A stretch of DNA of 64,000 bases, from positions 704,001 through 768,000 of the forward strand of contig JALBUN010000034.1 in the NCBI GenBank assembly GCA_025174535.1. Direction: 5' to 3'. A program made the position numbers and the translations under genes. Of this stretch, positions 25,838 through 36,739 are shown piece after piece. Source of the stretch: Cantharellus purpuraceus. Lineage: Eukaryota; Basidiomycota; Agaricomycetes; Cantharellales; Hydnaceae. The notes beneath the pieces are model-generated. The model was not told where the DNA came from, did not search any database, and saw nothing but the letters and a program-made list of their open reading frames with translations. How positions within the stretch are numbered: position 1 is the stretch's first letter; each line of letters begins with the position of its first letter.

Positions 25838-27893
25838 TTAGTTCACAGTTATCAATGGGGTGCTCGGAACGGCTGTCGCAGATGGCGCACCGAGTGGCAA
25901 TGGTGTTTGCGACCAGTCCGGCAAGATGGTCCCACCACGACTCTGCTGTTGACTAGCTCTAGGTGTGACAGGATCAACTTCCATGCTAGTATCGGGATTA
26001 CCATCTCCTTGAGTAGCCTCATCCCACCGCTCACGAAGAATTTCTTCGCCGCCCGTCTTCAAAGCACTGCAAATAACCAGGATCAATATTAATGGAAACC
26101 AGCATGCTACAATGATCTCACCCAGCTAAAGACCCTCCAACCCAAGGCAAGGCTGCAGGCGAGAATGCTGGCGCCTTACCTGCACTCGACCTAGAGGTAG
26201 TAGGTGGAGGAGGGGATGGATTATTCAAAATACTGATGAAAGGAAGAAGGGGTCGAAGAGGAGTGTATGGACTATAAGTGCGTCTTCCTAAGCTTCCCTC
26301 ATTGTCTGCAAACGGTGTGAGAGCCCGTACGAGCTCAATATGGAGACGAGGGATGAACCCGGGTAACATCGCAGTGCCACCCACAACAAGAATAGAAGAG
26401 GCGAGGTTTTTACGGAGGTCTCGAGGAACCTATCTTGCTGGCTTGTGTAACGTTCGAACTCAGATAGCCTTGAACACGAACCTTCAAAAGGGACTCTAAG
26501 ACTACTTCAGCCACGCTGCATTCATCAATGTCCCCTCCTGCAAATAAAAACTCTGCAGCTCGCTCTCTGATCCATCCAGGTATGATCAGGGTGCCCCGAC
26601 CAGTGCCCATCTGCTGCGCAACAGGAGGTATGACTTTGATATTCAAGTCTGTCGCGGTGGAATGACGGGTGTACATAGTAGCGATCGCCTGCAAATGACT
26701 CTCTGTCGGTCTGGCCTGACTATGTGGCAGTCCCATTGAATGGGCTGCGTCCAAAGTGAACGACGGTGAAGAAGAATGGCGAGAAGAATCCATGTCCATG
26801 GACCCTGAAACTCTTGAAACACCGGACTCAGAAGGCGGCCCACTGGGAGCCATATCTACAGACAGAGAGTCATCCGGGGGCACAGCGAGTGGTGTTGACG
26901 ACCGTTCCGAAGGAAGATCTAACCCTGTTCCTACAAAGCAACATCGCGTCTTGATTTCTTCGATGACAGCATCTGTGAGAACTTCTTGGGGAACACGAGT
27001 CGAACGTGTTGCCGTTGGGATATTTGCTGCACCGCTTAAAGATGTTGGTGGTGGCATATATGTGCCGAACACAAGAAGAAGAGCGCGAATATGGGAGGTC
27101 AACCGGGAGCCAGCAAGCGGAGTCGTGCGCAAAAACGGATATAATGGTCGCGACGCTACAATCTTGAGAAAGTTTTGAGTTCCAACATTCAGCAGGGATA
27201 CCAAATAGACACAGACAGGTAAAACAGTTGACTCCAAGTGACCTGTGTCAAGTACAAGTCCCGACATTCGTCCCACTGCAAGCAGTGAGAGCAGGTGGCT
27301 GGGAGAAAAAGATATTGAAGGAACCTTTCTTGCGTCAGGACGAATCACATGCATGAGAGTCGCGGATACGAACTTGAAGGTTGCCGAACAGTATGCGGGC
27401 CATCATTTCCTTGATTGAGAGAGATAACAAAGGATGTTCCACTATGATAACTTTTCTGGATTTAGGATCTGTCATGAGTGAACTGGAATTCACTGTTCAA
27501 CCTGACAAGCAGATGCAAGAGTTTCGAAAAGTAAACATACTCATGAAAAACACTCCGCAGATGATTTTGCATTTTGGCTTCAAGCTGCCTGTCCTCTTCT
27601 TCCCTGTCGGGAGAACTTGAGGCGCTCGACAGTCTCCAAAGTCCACCACTTTCACTACCAACTGCAAACACATCGCGTGGACGGCCTTCACCACTAAAGC
27701 CCACCTTCCATACGCAGGACCCTGGATCGAGTATTATTCTGTCTTCCGTCCCATAGAGGGAATGCCTGCGAGTGGTAGTGTAGTGAGGGGACGACGCTTG
27801 CACATGAGTACCGGGCCGTTCATGTCGTTGGGGAGGGGGTGTTGTGGGATCAAGGGAAGCCTTCGTGCGAGGGGTGGCAGGGACCACCGACAT
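25838..27893 (-). CDS. ARP10: Actin-related protein 10 (dynactin pointed-end complex)
   Basis: Actin-fold protein. The first exon contains ILDPGSCVWKVGFSGEGRPR, the phosphate-1 loop region of Arp10/Arp11. Later exons give GLVLDTGHLESTVLPV (adenosine/phosphate-2 loop type), HIRALLLVFGTY, IPGWIRERAAEFLF, and NLASSILVVGGTAMLPGFIPRL, the conserved C-terminal actin motif. A Ser/Pro-rich insertion of roughly 80 residues interrupts the fold, and the C-terminal tail is Pro/Ser/Gln-rich; both are common in fungal Arp10. Arp10 caps the Arp1 filament of dynactin and is needed for dynein-driven nuclear and endosome movement. ATG 27893 is the first true ATG of the frame. The gene starts 140 bp downstream of the ASA1 stop on the same strand. 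Other Arps are less likely because canonical nucleotide-binding residues are altered, as expected for Arp10. Confidence 0.83.
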
Positions 27894-28032
27894 CACATAT
27901 CCTGCAGGATGAAGACCTCCAAGCAGCTAGCGTGACGCACGACGCCACTCCGCCAGTCACACCGCAGCGATAAAATCGAATTTAGAATGGACACAAAACT
28001 ACACTGAGCACAGCCGACCCTGGGTCCGGTTT

Positions 28033-29457
28033 TCACCGTTTTGTAAAGTCCATTAACTGCCAAATCGCAATGCGACCGTCTTTACCACCAGTAGCAAGCC
28101 ATCTTCGTTTTACCTTCATGTCATCCTCATCATCAGTATCCTCTTCAGGGGCCCTTGAGTCGCTAATGTTATATGCGAATGCAATGGCACAGCATCCCTC
28201 TTTATGATATGCCAGTGTGCCAAGGCTCTTGAAGGTCCTGGTAGAATAAAGCCGGCACTTTCCATCCCAGCCTCCGACGGCTACAACCCGCCCATCATCT
28301 CGAATGCATATGGCACCATTACCAGGATGCTTAGTCCGATATACAGTCGAACGATCTGCATCGGGTACCTTGTTCTTCACAGTAGAATTAGGCTAAAAAC
28401 GCGTCATTGTCAAACTTGATGTACCTCAAGGTCATATCGACAGAGCAGATGGTCTGCAGAGACGGTGAACGCAGCCGTGTTGTCTTTCCTTACAATCATA
28501 GCCATCACTAGCAAGATCCACCCGTCAGCATAACATTCACATCTTGTCGCAAGGTTACTTACCAGACTCGACATGCGACTTGACTGTCCATAGTATATCC
28601 CATCCTCGTCCTTCTATAGATTTTTCAGTAGCCCCACTATGCACCACGAGAGAAACACCTCCATTCTCGTGAGCTAACAATAGACATAAATGCATCTGAT
28701 TACTATTGGAAGCTTGGGCGCGCTGGAAGAGATGTAGTGACATGATAATGCCTGACAACTCACGAAGTAAATTTCAGTACGAGCTTCTAAAACATAGGCG
28801 TGCCTGTTTTGTTTGCACCTCTCCCGTCTCCTGGGCCATCTCTTCCGCCTGCTTTACCAATCGCTGCATGTAATCTATCTATGGACGGAATAGCCCAAAT
28901 GTCGGCCTCGAAACGAAGTCAACTCTGAAGAAGGGCCACAATGTCGGCGTACCTACGAATGTCGAGTCTATTAGATTTGGCAGTGCAATCAAGGCACTTG
29001 AATTCTTTGAACCCCCTTCGCGTTGATGTAACAAGGAAAACCGACAATAGTTTAGTGCATTCACATCCATGGAAAACTTGAGTGATGGCAGAGGCAAGGG
29101 AGGCGTTGCCGCCGTCTCTGCGAGCGATGTAGGCTCTAAGACACGCGCCCAGACATGAAGCCTATGATCTCGACCATGTCTGTGGGAAAATCCAAAGGAA
29201 GTTTGTTGGGAGTCACCGCAGTGTAATGATCCTTGAACAAACGTGATAATACTGTCATCGTTCCATTCCTGGATGGCTAAAACCCCATCGGTATGCGCTT
29301 TCCAGGAAGCCAGAGGCCTCAACGAATGTGTTGAAGTGATTATGACTTGACCCGACGAATCTCCAGAGTATAGCCTTTTTCTGTCTGTTGAGAACGACAA
29401 AATGTTAAGTTGTGCCCCATGGCCACGAAGAATATGAGCTGGCGATGGTGGAAGCAT
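28033..29457 (-). CDS. ASA1: ASTRA-associated protein 1 (WD40 repeat, GNB1L-like)
   Basis: WD40 beta-propeller protein. It opens with PAHILRGHGAQLNILSF and RLYSGDSSGQVIIT, followed by LASWKAHTDGVLAIQEW and DHRLHVWARVL. It ends with HPGNGAICIRDDGRVVAVGG, WDGKCRLYSTRTFKSLGTL, YHKEGCCAIAFAY and LATGGKDGRIAIWQL. The C-terminal block, including a short acidic insert (EEDTDDEDD) before the last repeat, is typical of Asa1/GNB1L. In yeast, Asa1 is a subunit of the ASTRA complex with Tra1, Rvb1/2 and Tel2-Tti proteins, which assembles PIKK kinases. Short introns separate the exons; the start (29457) and stop (28033) codons are clear. It lies in tandem between PRP38 and ARP10. Confidence 0.85.
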
Positions 29458-29708
29458 GAACGCTAGTGACTTATGCCAGCATGGTTATGTAATAAACGCG
29501 TGACGGTCACGCGTCCTTTTCGCATGGTTGTGTTAATGTTCCTCATTTAACCCTAAATTGGGACCATCTCACCTATCTCATACTCACACGACCCCGAAAG
29601 ACGCATATAAGTAAAGTTATACCATAGACTACAAAATTACACTAAAAAGCAATTTTTGTTGAGACCGTGACTCGACATGCTCGCAGGGGTGATCGCACTC
29701 CTCAGATT

Positions 29709-30674
29709 TCAAAGAGTACTCTCAATGCTTCTACTGCTTGGACTATGACTTGGACTGCGACTTGGACTACGACTTGGGCTGCGACTTGGACTACGACTTG
29801 GACTGCGACTTGGACTGCGACTTGGACTGCGGCTATGTGTCGCACTTCGACTGGCGGAGGAAGGACTTCTCTCAGTAGCCTTGTGGTCCTCGGCCCCCTC
29901 CATAACCTCCAATAGACGACTTTTGCGGGGCCCTACTTCTCCGGCGTCCTCCAACACCTCTCTCTTGGGCAACCTGGGAAGTATGATGTCGCATACTCTT
30001 TCCTCGTGCAGTAATTGATCGACATATTCATCCATAAAAGCCAAGGTGTATCCAGCTGCACACAAGCATTCATAATAGCAACAGACGGACAGACAGCAAC
30101 GCACCCATTGACCGGAGACGAAGTTTTCGGTAATCTTTCATGAGGGGTTCCAGGAGCTCGTAGACGTCTATAGAACGAAATGTCATGCGAATGTACATTG
30201 CGGCCAATGCTCGCAGATACCTGTACGTGCTCGATTAGTACCGAAATAGACCCCAAGCAGTGATGTAAATGCACTTGAACTCATCTACAAGTAGATACTC
30301 TACAAGAATCTCCTTTTCTGGTTGGATTTGTAGTAATTTGAGTAGGAGGCATATGAATTCGGTTGGTTTCTGATTTCCGTACACACCACCAATGTTTTTC
30401 AGGGCAATCGCCTTATCGATGAGAGTTTCAGCTGGAGCGAGGATTCTCATGCACTGCAATGCGCCAGAAAATTAGATCGACGCTCACCAGTCAGAGCGAA
30501 ACAGTGTTCTTTCCAATATGGAGACTCATATATTCGGGAACGTATAACATACTCAACAAGAAACTGGAAAGGAGGTATAAGATACGGGTCTACTGATCTA
30601 AACCTTGCGCCAAACTCTACCTGTGGATTTTGACCATGAATAGATTGGGCTCCTTTGACAGTGGTGTTCGCCAT
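29709..30674 (-). CDS. PRP38: Pre-mRNA-splicing factor 38 with C-terminal RS repeat
   Basis: Prp38 is a component of the U4/U6.U5 tri-snRNP needed for spliceosome activation. The start at 30674 gives MANTTVKGAQSIHGQNPQ, the near-invariant family opening, followed by YVIRSRIYESPYWKEHCF, KAIALKNIGGVYGNQKPTEF, LLLKLLQIQPEKEI, IDVYELLEPLMKDYRKLR and FMDEYVDQLLHEERVCDIILPRL. Exons are joined by short introns. After about residue 190 the protein continues into a charged linker and a Ser/Arg tail made of repeated RSPS units encoded by a 12-bp tandem repeat. Yeast Prp38 lacks this tail, whereas animal PRPF38A/B have RS extensions. The gene is divergent from MIC60 with 266 bp between start codons. Confidence 0.93.
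29737..29832 (-). repeat. 12-bp tandem repeat (8 units) encoding RSPS in PRP38
   Basis: Eight consecutive 12-bp units of the form CTTGGACTRYGR (plus strand), with few substitutions, are visible. On the minus strand each unit codes for Arg-Ser-Pro-Ser. Most changes are synonymous or conservative, such as TAC/TGC within the Ser/Arg codons. The array is in frame with PRP38 and a unit gain or loss would keep the frame. Confidence 0.9.
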
Positions 30675-30940
30675 CTGGAATAGTCATATTTTGAAACTCC
30701 GTAAAAGTTGCGTCTTCAGTACTTTAGTGGTAGACTCTATTGATCGGACTAATTTCGCCCGCGATTAGTCCTTTACCTTAAGAATTTCGTCTGCGACATC
30801 TACATAGCTACTAGAGCACCCTTGCTTTCACGGACACAACGCTTCATCTTCATTGGATCGTTAGGGGTATGTTGTCATTTTACTTTACCAGTATCTGTAT
30901 CTCATGTACGCCCAGTACGCAGGAGTTGTTCCGTTCCCCC
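30675..30940. promoter_or_regulatory. Divergent promoter region, PRP38 / MIC60
   Basis: The 266 bp between the two start codons must hold both promoters. No TATA box with normal spacing is evident on either strand; CT-rich and ACGTC-like stretches are present but not distinctive. A minus-strand ATG-free leader for PRP38 and an in-frame upstream extension of the MIC60 frame (starting at 30869) were seen; the latter lacks presequence character. Confidence 0.45.
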
Positions 30941-33143
30941 ATGCAGCGGTTATCCTTAGTGTCTAAACGAGTGCAATCACGGAGCAACCAAGTTGTTTTC
31001 AAAGCGACACGTCCGCATTATGCTCGGGTGAGGCTTTCTACGGACATTGACAGGAACAGCTCTGCTCAACGTGTTGCATTCAGTGGTTGGCAACCGAGAG
31101 CATCTCATCTTCCAGCTCTGGTGCTGCAACGCAGCTACCTCCCCCAAGAAAGCGAGGTCGACGTATTTTCCTTAGGGTACTGTTGTATTCCTCGGCCTTG
31201 ACGTTAGGAGTCTATGGCACCGGCACTCTCATTGCATCCCAAAACGAGCGATTCCATGATTTCTTTGTCGAATTCGTCCCTTATGGAGAGCGTATTATGG
31301 AGTATGCAAGTCATCTTGGCTGGAGAGGCCACCCAGTCGAACCCCAAGCCGTGCTGGACGCTGGCCGAGCGGCGGTCGAAAAACAGCATGCTGCGAGCGG
31401 TCTGGTTTCGGCCACCCAAAAATGGATTGACAAAACCAAAGAAAAGGCAAAAGAATCTTCGCAGAGCGTTCACAATGGGGCGGAAAAGCTCAAAGCCACA
31501 AGCGATGCGTTGAAGACAAAGGTTGTGAAGAACACCGAAAAGGCGCCGCCTGTGGTCATAGAGGAGAAGAGCGATGAAAAACAGCTGGCTCTATCAGAAG
31601 ACATTCTGAACCTTACTCGCACCGCTGAGGAGGCGCTTACAGAAACTGGAGTGACATCTTTAGAGACGGCCTTGGAGTCTCCCTCTGTTGCACCACTGTC
31701 GATCGAAAATAATGCTTCGGCCACGTCATTTCAGCCAACTTATACCGATAGACTTCCAATAGGATTTGAAGCCCCGCCTGGCTTTGTTTTACCGTCATCA
31801 CTCAAGCATGTTGCTGTTGGGACGGATGTTCCCCTCCGTCCCCCACGTGAAGTTCCTGCGGCTCCAACTTCTCTCCCTCTTGTTGCTCCCGCTATCTCAG
31901 AATTCTCATCTTCCGAACCTGTGCTTGCTCAGATCGCATCGACCATAGACAATCTTGCTGCTTTCGTGAAGGACAACCCATCAACTTCAACAAATTCTAG
32001 TGTCAAAGATATCTTAGACACCGCCCAGACCGATCTTACACAACTTGGCGAGCGTCTTCAAAGAATAAAAGAAGAGGCGAGGGACAGGTTAGAAGCAGAG
32101 CTTGATGATCAAGCACGAGAGTACTCGCTCAAGCTGCTGCAACAGGAGATGGAAGCGCGGGATAAGATGGACCTTCAGGAGGAGGAATGGCGCAAGTTCT
32201 CTGATCAAGAGCGACAACATACACTTCAAATGTACCGTGCAAAGCTTGAGCAAGAGCTGCAAACACAAAGTGAGATCATTAACCAACGGTGAGTGGGAAC
32301 GTATTCCCGGAATGTCACGCTGAATAACAACTGCCGGCACAGCTTAAAGGAAGAAGTGATCGCTCAAGGCATAGAATTGCAAAGAAGGTGGATCCGCGAA
32401 ATTAAAGTCCGAGTGGAAGCTGAACGAGGGGGACGTCTCGCAAAGTTAGATGAACTCGCCGCCGATCTTAAACGCTTGTCAAGGGTCACCCTTGATAACT
32501 CGGCCTACCTAGACGACAATCTCCGTATGCATGCACTATGGTCGTCAATCCGTGCGTTAAACGCCGCGGTGCAAGAGTCTACAGTTCGAAGACCCTTCCG
32601 CGAAGAGCTTCGTATTCTCCGTCACGTAGCCATTGCTGGTGGTGCACGAGAGGATCCCGTTCTTGCCGTAGCCCTGGAAACGCTAGAAGACAGTGACATT
32701 CCTGATGTTGGTGTCGAGCCATTCGCAGACCTCGCGTCTTGGTTCACGACAAGTGTGGCACCACGCGTGAGCTCTGTGGCTCTTGTTCCAGATCAGGATG
32801 CTGGTGTACTCTCATACCTTGCGTCCAGTCTGCTTTCCTCGTTCAGGTTCCAGCGACAAGGACTCGTTGAAGGCGATGACGTTCTTAGCGTTCTTTCCCG
32901 TGCGGAATATTTCATGAATGAGAAGGATCTAGACAATGCTGCGCGCGAGCTCAACCAGTTGAAAGGTCCTGCGAGGGTGTTACTGGGTGATTGGTTGAAG
33001 GCAGCAAGAAAACGCCTTGAGGTGTTGCAGGCGATTGAGGTGTGTGACGCTTCATCCTCATTGTAGGAACAAACACCCTAGTGACTGATCCATTCTAGGT
33101 CGTACAATCTCAAGCCACTCTAGCGTCGCTCCTTCTTATTTGA
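30941..33143 (+). CDS. MIC60: MICOS subunit MIC60 (mitofilin)
   Basis: Inner-membrane protein that forms crista junctions. The basic, Ser-rich N-terminus (MQRLSLVSKRVQSRSNQ) fits a mitochondrial presequence. A phase-0 intron (donor GTGAGG) joins HYAR to WLATES. The single membrane segment RRIFLRVLLYSSALTLGVYG follows, then FHDFFVEFVPYGE, a Lys/Glu-rich linker and long coiled coils (residues about 300-450). The mitofilin domain contains MHALWSSIRALN, LRILRHVAIAGG and EYFMNEKDLDNAARELNQLKG. A second intron near 32290 and a last intron at 33040-33098 are needed. The latter replaces a read-through end (stop at 33064) with VVQSQATLASLLLI, the conserved membrane-binding Mic60 C-terminus, ending at 33143. 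It shares an intergenic promoter region with PRP38. Confidence 0.92.
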
Positions 33144-33288
33144 TACTTGTATCAATTGAAACATAGACAATGCTGCACACTTGTTTTCCATCAAAAGTCA
33201 CAAACACGCTTATGATGCCTTTCTACTCATGCAACATGGCATTGTCTGCCATGAATCTTAGAGAAACTCTCTTTGTCCCCTTCACTCC

Positions 33289-33534
33289 TTAGGATGACTT
33301 GTCACTTAAATACTCGCGTGTAGCAGAAACCAAGCCACTTGTTCCAGCAATTGTGGCGTGCTTCGATGCCGCTCTGGCTCGTTCGCTGGCCAAGCGTTCG
33401 GTAGTGATCAGTGATAGTAAGACGTAGAGGTTATCGCCATTCTCGAGTGTTTGAAGTGTATATCCAACCACGAGCCTCAGGCTGTGATTTGACGGTTCGT
33501 TCAGAATTAAATCGTCTCATCTCAGAGCGATTAC
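33289..33534 (-). CDS. Small unrecognised protein, last exon (tentative)
   Basis: A minus-strand frame ending at 33289 reads LILNEPSNHSLRLVVGYTLQ, then TLENGDNLYVLLSLITTERL, SERARAASKHATIAG and a short SGLVSATREYL tail. It has the amphipathic, helix-rich look of a real small protein rather than antisense noise, and lies convergent with MIC60. The frame is closed upstream by a TGA near 33520, so a splice acceptor (TCTGAG or ATGAG, about 33515-33530) and an upstream exon are required. A candidate start (MKGQQIDVFDGD) lies near 33600. I do not recognise the family, and the 5' exon is unproven. Confidence 0.35.
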
Positions 33535-33902
33535 TTAGCAGTCTCTAATTAGACAATTGTGATTTTGCGTCCCCATCAAACACGTCTATTTGCTGCCCCT
33601 TCATCTCTATAAGTAGTTCCTTCTTAGTAACGACCACTAACGTCTGTTAACTTCAGGATCGATTGGACTAACTGTTGGCAGATCGGTTCACTTTAAACTT
33701 TATATTCACACGTGGCAGTTATATACAGATTTGAGCGTGTTTCGTCATCCCAGCCTTCTGCTGTAGCTAGCCTTATAAGCCATTCGCTGTTGCGCTATCT
33801 CTATCATGAGTCATTGGATGTGGCTTGCACATGGGGATCGATATATCATATTTCGTGTGAATTCTATCTTCAGTTATCACTGATAGCGCCTTTCCATTTA
33901 TC

Positions 33903-36610
33903 ATGACTAGCTTGACCAGCTCTCCTGCAGTATCGAGTGGCGAACAAGAGGAGGTGAAACCTATGGCTGGTGATATTCTCTCTTGGCAAAACGACGACAC
34001 AGGTGAAGAGTGGGCAACAACCAAGGCAGAGCTCTATTCGTTTTATGCCTATTACATTGGGAACAACGGTCTATCTGGTTTCAAGTAAGGAATGGACCAA
34101 AAGTCGTCTAGGTCAACGGTGTTGCATCATATACCTATTCTGAAAGGAGTTTTGTAGCTTCGGCCCCTCCCAATTTCAGAATCTTCTGTTCCTAGCAGGT
34201 TATGACGCCTCCCAACCTCCCTTCAGCACATCATGCGGAGCAGATTCCCTATGCGGTAGGCTGCCTGTTTGTGTGCATATAGAAATTCTCACTTTATAAT
34301 AGTTCTTCCTTTCATGGGCAAGATAAGAGACAGTGCGTAAAATAGCAATATGGCGAGATCGGCTAACCTGTGTGTACTTATGCAGTCTCCTCGATCGTCC
34401 TTATTACCAATGGTATCAGCTTTTCAATTCAAGCAGGTGTGTCCGGTTAGTAGTATTGTAGAGTTGCTTTTCTTACACAAAACGATATCCCAGTTTTATT
34501 CTTGATGATCGGTGCGTGGGCCGATTATGGCCGGTGGAGAGTTTGTGCCCTTTATGCCGTCATTCTTGATGTGTCCTATTGACAAATGCAATAAGTCAAG
34601 TATAACAATCGTATTTACTCTCCTTTCCTTTCTGGTATCCTTCGCCTGGCTTGGGGTTGAGACTCCCGACAAATGGAAATTTGGTGTTGGTCTGTATATC
34701 GTTGGCTGTAAGCTTCGTATATATGGCTTCCATGCGAAGGATCCCTTGACTAAGTTTGCTGCTCTGTGCTCTGCTAGTAATATCATACCAGGTGTGTCTA
34801 TGTCCTCCTTTGTTTTCGTCTCCTCACAGCTTTTCAGGGAGCGTAAGTTGACAACACATGTCTATGCACTCTCGACGCGACTGGTGTTTTCAGACTGACC
34901 TTCTGGACTGCCGCATTCCCAGGCTTAGCCAGAAACTTGCCCGAAGGTGAGATCTCTATATGCTTTGTGTGATGAGCCGATGACTTTTTTGTTTTAGTTA
35001 AAGAGTCTGCACGTCAAGTAGCCTCTGGGGAAAAGAGGTACATCCTGCCTTCCTCCCTCCAAGGACGTTTGTAATGCTGCTTGTCTAGCCCACAGGACCA
35101 CGCTGCTTTTGAATCACTACAACGCAACCGCATCTCGAACAGTTCTTTTGCTGTAAGCTCTGTAGGCGAAATTTTAATCCTTGCCGTCATGGTTGGGATT
35201 CTCAAGGGTCTCAAATCCGACTTGAGCACCGAGAACAACACGAGGGCGTTCAGTGTCCTCATTGCTTTCTCAGGCGGCGTGTGGCGTATGATTCCTCCCT
35301 ACCATGTGTCGTCTAATAATTGTTTCTACTCTTTGGTTAAGTTCTCTGCGCGTTGCCGTGGTTCTTCTTTGAAAAGCGACGGCCTGGTCTCAAGCTTCCT
35401 GCCGGCATTCCATTGCTTACTGTGGGCTTTTGGCAGACTTACGTGGCGCTACGGGAATGTCTTAAGCTGAAGCAGACCTTTCTCTATCTCTGCTTCTACT
35501 TCATAATGGGTGACTGTCTCAATACCTCCGTGTAAGTGACTTTTTGTAACGGTTGACCTAAATTGGTCAGATTCGTTTCATTAGATTGACCAGAATGCAA
35601 TAGCACGGTCATTGCAACACTACAAAACAGGTGCTTATTCCCTGATTAACCCATTTTCATCTTTCGGTTTATGAGTTGTGAATCAGTGTTGTGTCCTATT
35701 CAACCCTGCAACTGACCCTCCTTCTCATCGTGGGGATCTTTACCCAAGCACTAGGAATTTTGCGAGTGGTATTCACTAACTACTGGCGTCGAGAACCTGA
35801 TGTCTTTTGTTAGTTTGTTTTGGCTGGTGCAGAAAAGGTTTCGCATATCGACCAAGGCTGTATGTCAAGGCGTGACCTGGCTGTTGCTCCATCTTAACAT
35901 GCTAGTCGCAGATGCTTAGCTTCAACGTTCTTTGGATTCTGGTCGGATGTCTCTCGGAAGCCCTGATTTCTTTTAACTGACCGCTCTTTCTTCTGTTCCA
36001 AAGCTGTTGCAAGTCTGGGGATTAATCGGGATCAATAGATCCCTTGACTTTGGCTTTAAAAATGTCTGGGAAATATGGTAAGTGAAAAAAATGATATCTT
36101 GTAGCCCCATAGACGGTTTGACTGTTTCGATAGGCTTTATCAAGGTGCGTGGTCATATTCTACACCATACTAGTGGTAGTTCAAAGTCAGAGCAGCACTC
36201 TATGGTCTTCTTGTTTGTCCGTGGTACGCATATTCGCAGACCATGATCAGTGAGGTGTCGCCGCTCTCGCAAATGTAGGTTGCTTTTTATCCAGCTAGAC
36301 ATTCGTCTTAATTTCTAACACATCTAGGTTTTTGTTCTTCGCTATGTTCTCAATAGTCGGAAAGACGAGTGCATTTGTGGGGCCATTTGTATCGTGAGTG
36401 CAGGTTCCTGGCTTTGGCCGTCACTGATTTACATTCAGTTCGGCCATTATCCAAGACGCGAACGGGAACAACAATGCTCCTTTCATCTTCCTGTTGTCGA
36501 TGGGGGTCCTGAGTTGCCTACTGCTATACTCGGTGGATGTGGATAAGTCTCGAAAGGAGTGTGACGCTTTTGTGGCTGCAGAAACCAAACGTAAAGCCTT
36601 TGGGGAATAA
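33903..36610 (+). CDS. Atg22-like major facilitator (vacuolar amino-acid effluxer family)
   Basis: Polytopic transporter of the Atg22 branch of the MFS; yeast Atg22 exports amino acids from the vacuole after autophagy. After a short cytosolic N-terminus come TKAELYSFYAYYIGNNGLSG and FGPSQFQNLLFLAGYD, joined across a phase-2 intron, then IGAWADYGRWRPF, a loop marker of MFS proteins. Later exons give WLGVETPDKWKFGVGLYIVG, NLPEVKESARQV, GEILILAVMVGILKGL, LPWFFFEKRRPG and YAYSQTMISEVSPLSQM. The final membrane block is VGKTSAFVGPFVSSAII followed by FLLLSMGVLSCLLLYSVDVD. The gene is cut into more than ten short exons, so long ORFs cover little of it. Basidiomycetes usually have several Atg22-like paralogues, so orthology to yeast Atg22 itself is not claimed. 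It ends 130 bp from the convergent phosphatase gene. Confidence 0.82.
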
Positions 36611-36739
36611 CTTCCTATGGGTGTATGAACACTTTGAAATAGCGTGTGCTTCCCAGCTCCAATTCACTAGGGAGATGTTTAAACGAGCGCTCTATTTGAT
36701 CTAAACGAAAAGCGTCAGAGTCGAAAAGTATTCATGTCA

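Noticed and set aside
29667..29915. Plus-strand Thr/Trp-repeat frame
   Set aside because: It is the antisense reading of the PRP38 RS repeat.
30869..31201. Upstream-extended MIC60 frame starting at 30869 and reading through the first intron
   Set aside because: The ATG at 30941 gives a basic presequence, and splicing at the GTGAGG donor is needed to reach the membrane segment in frame.
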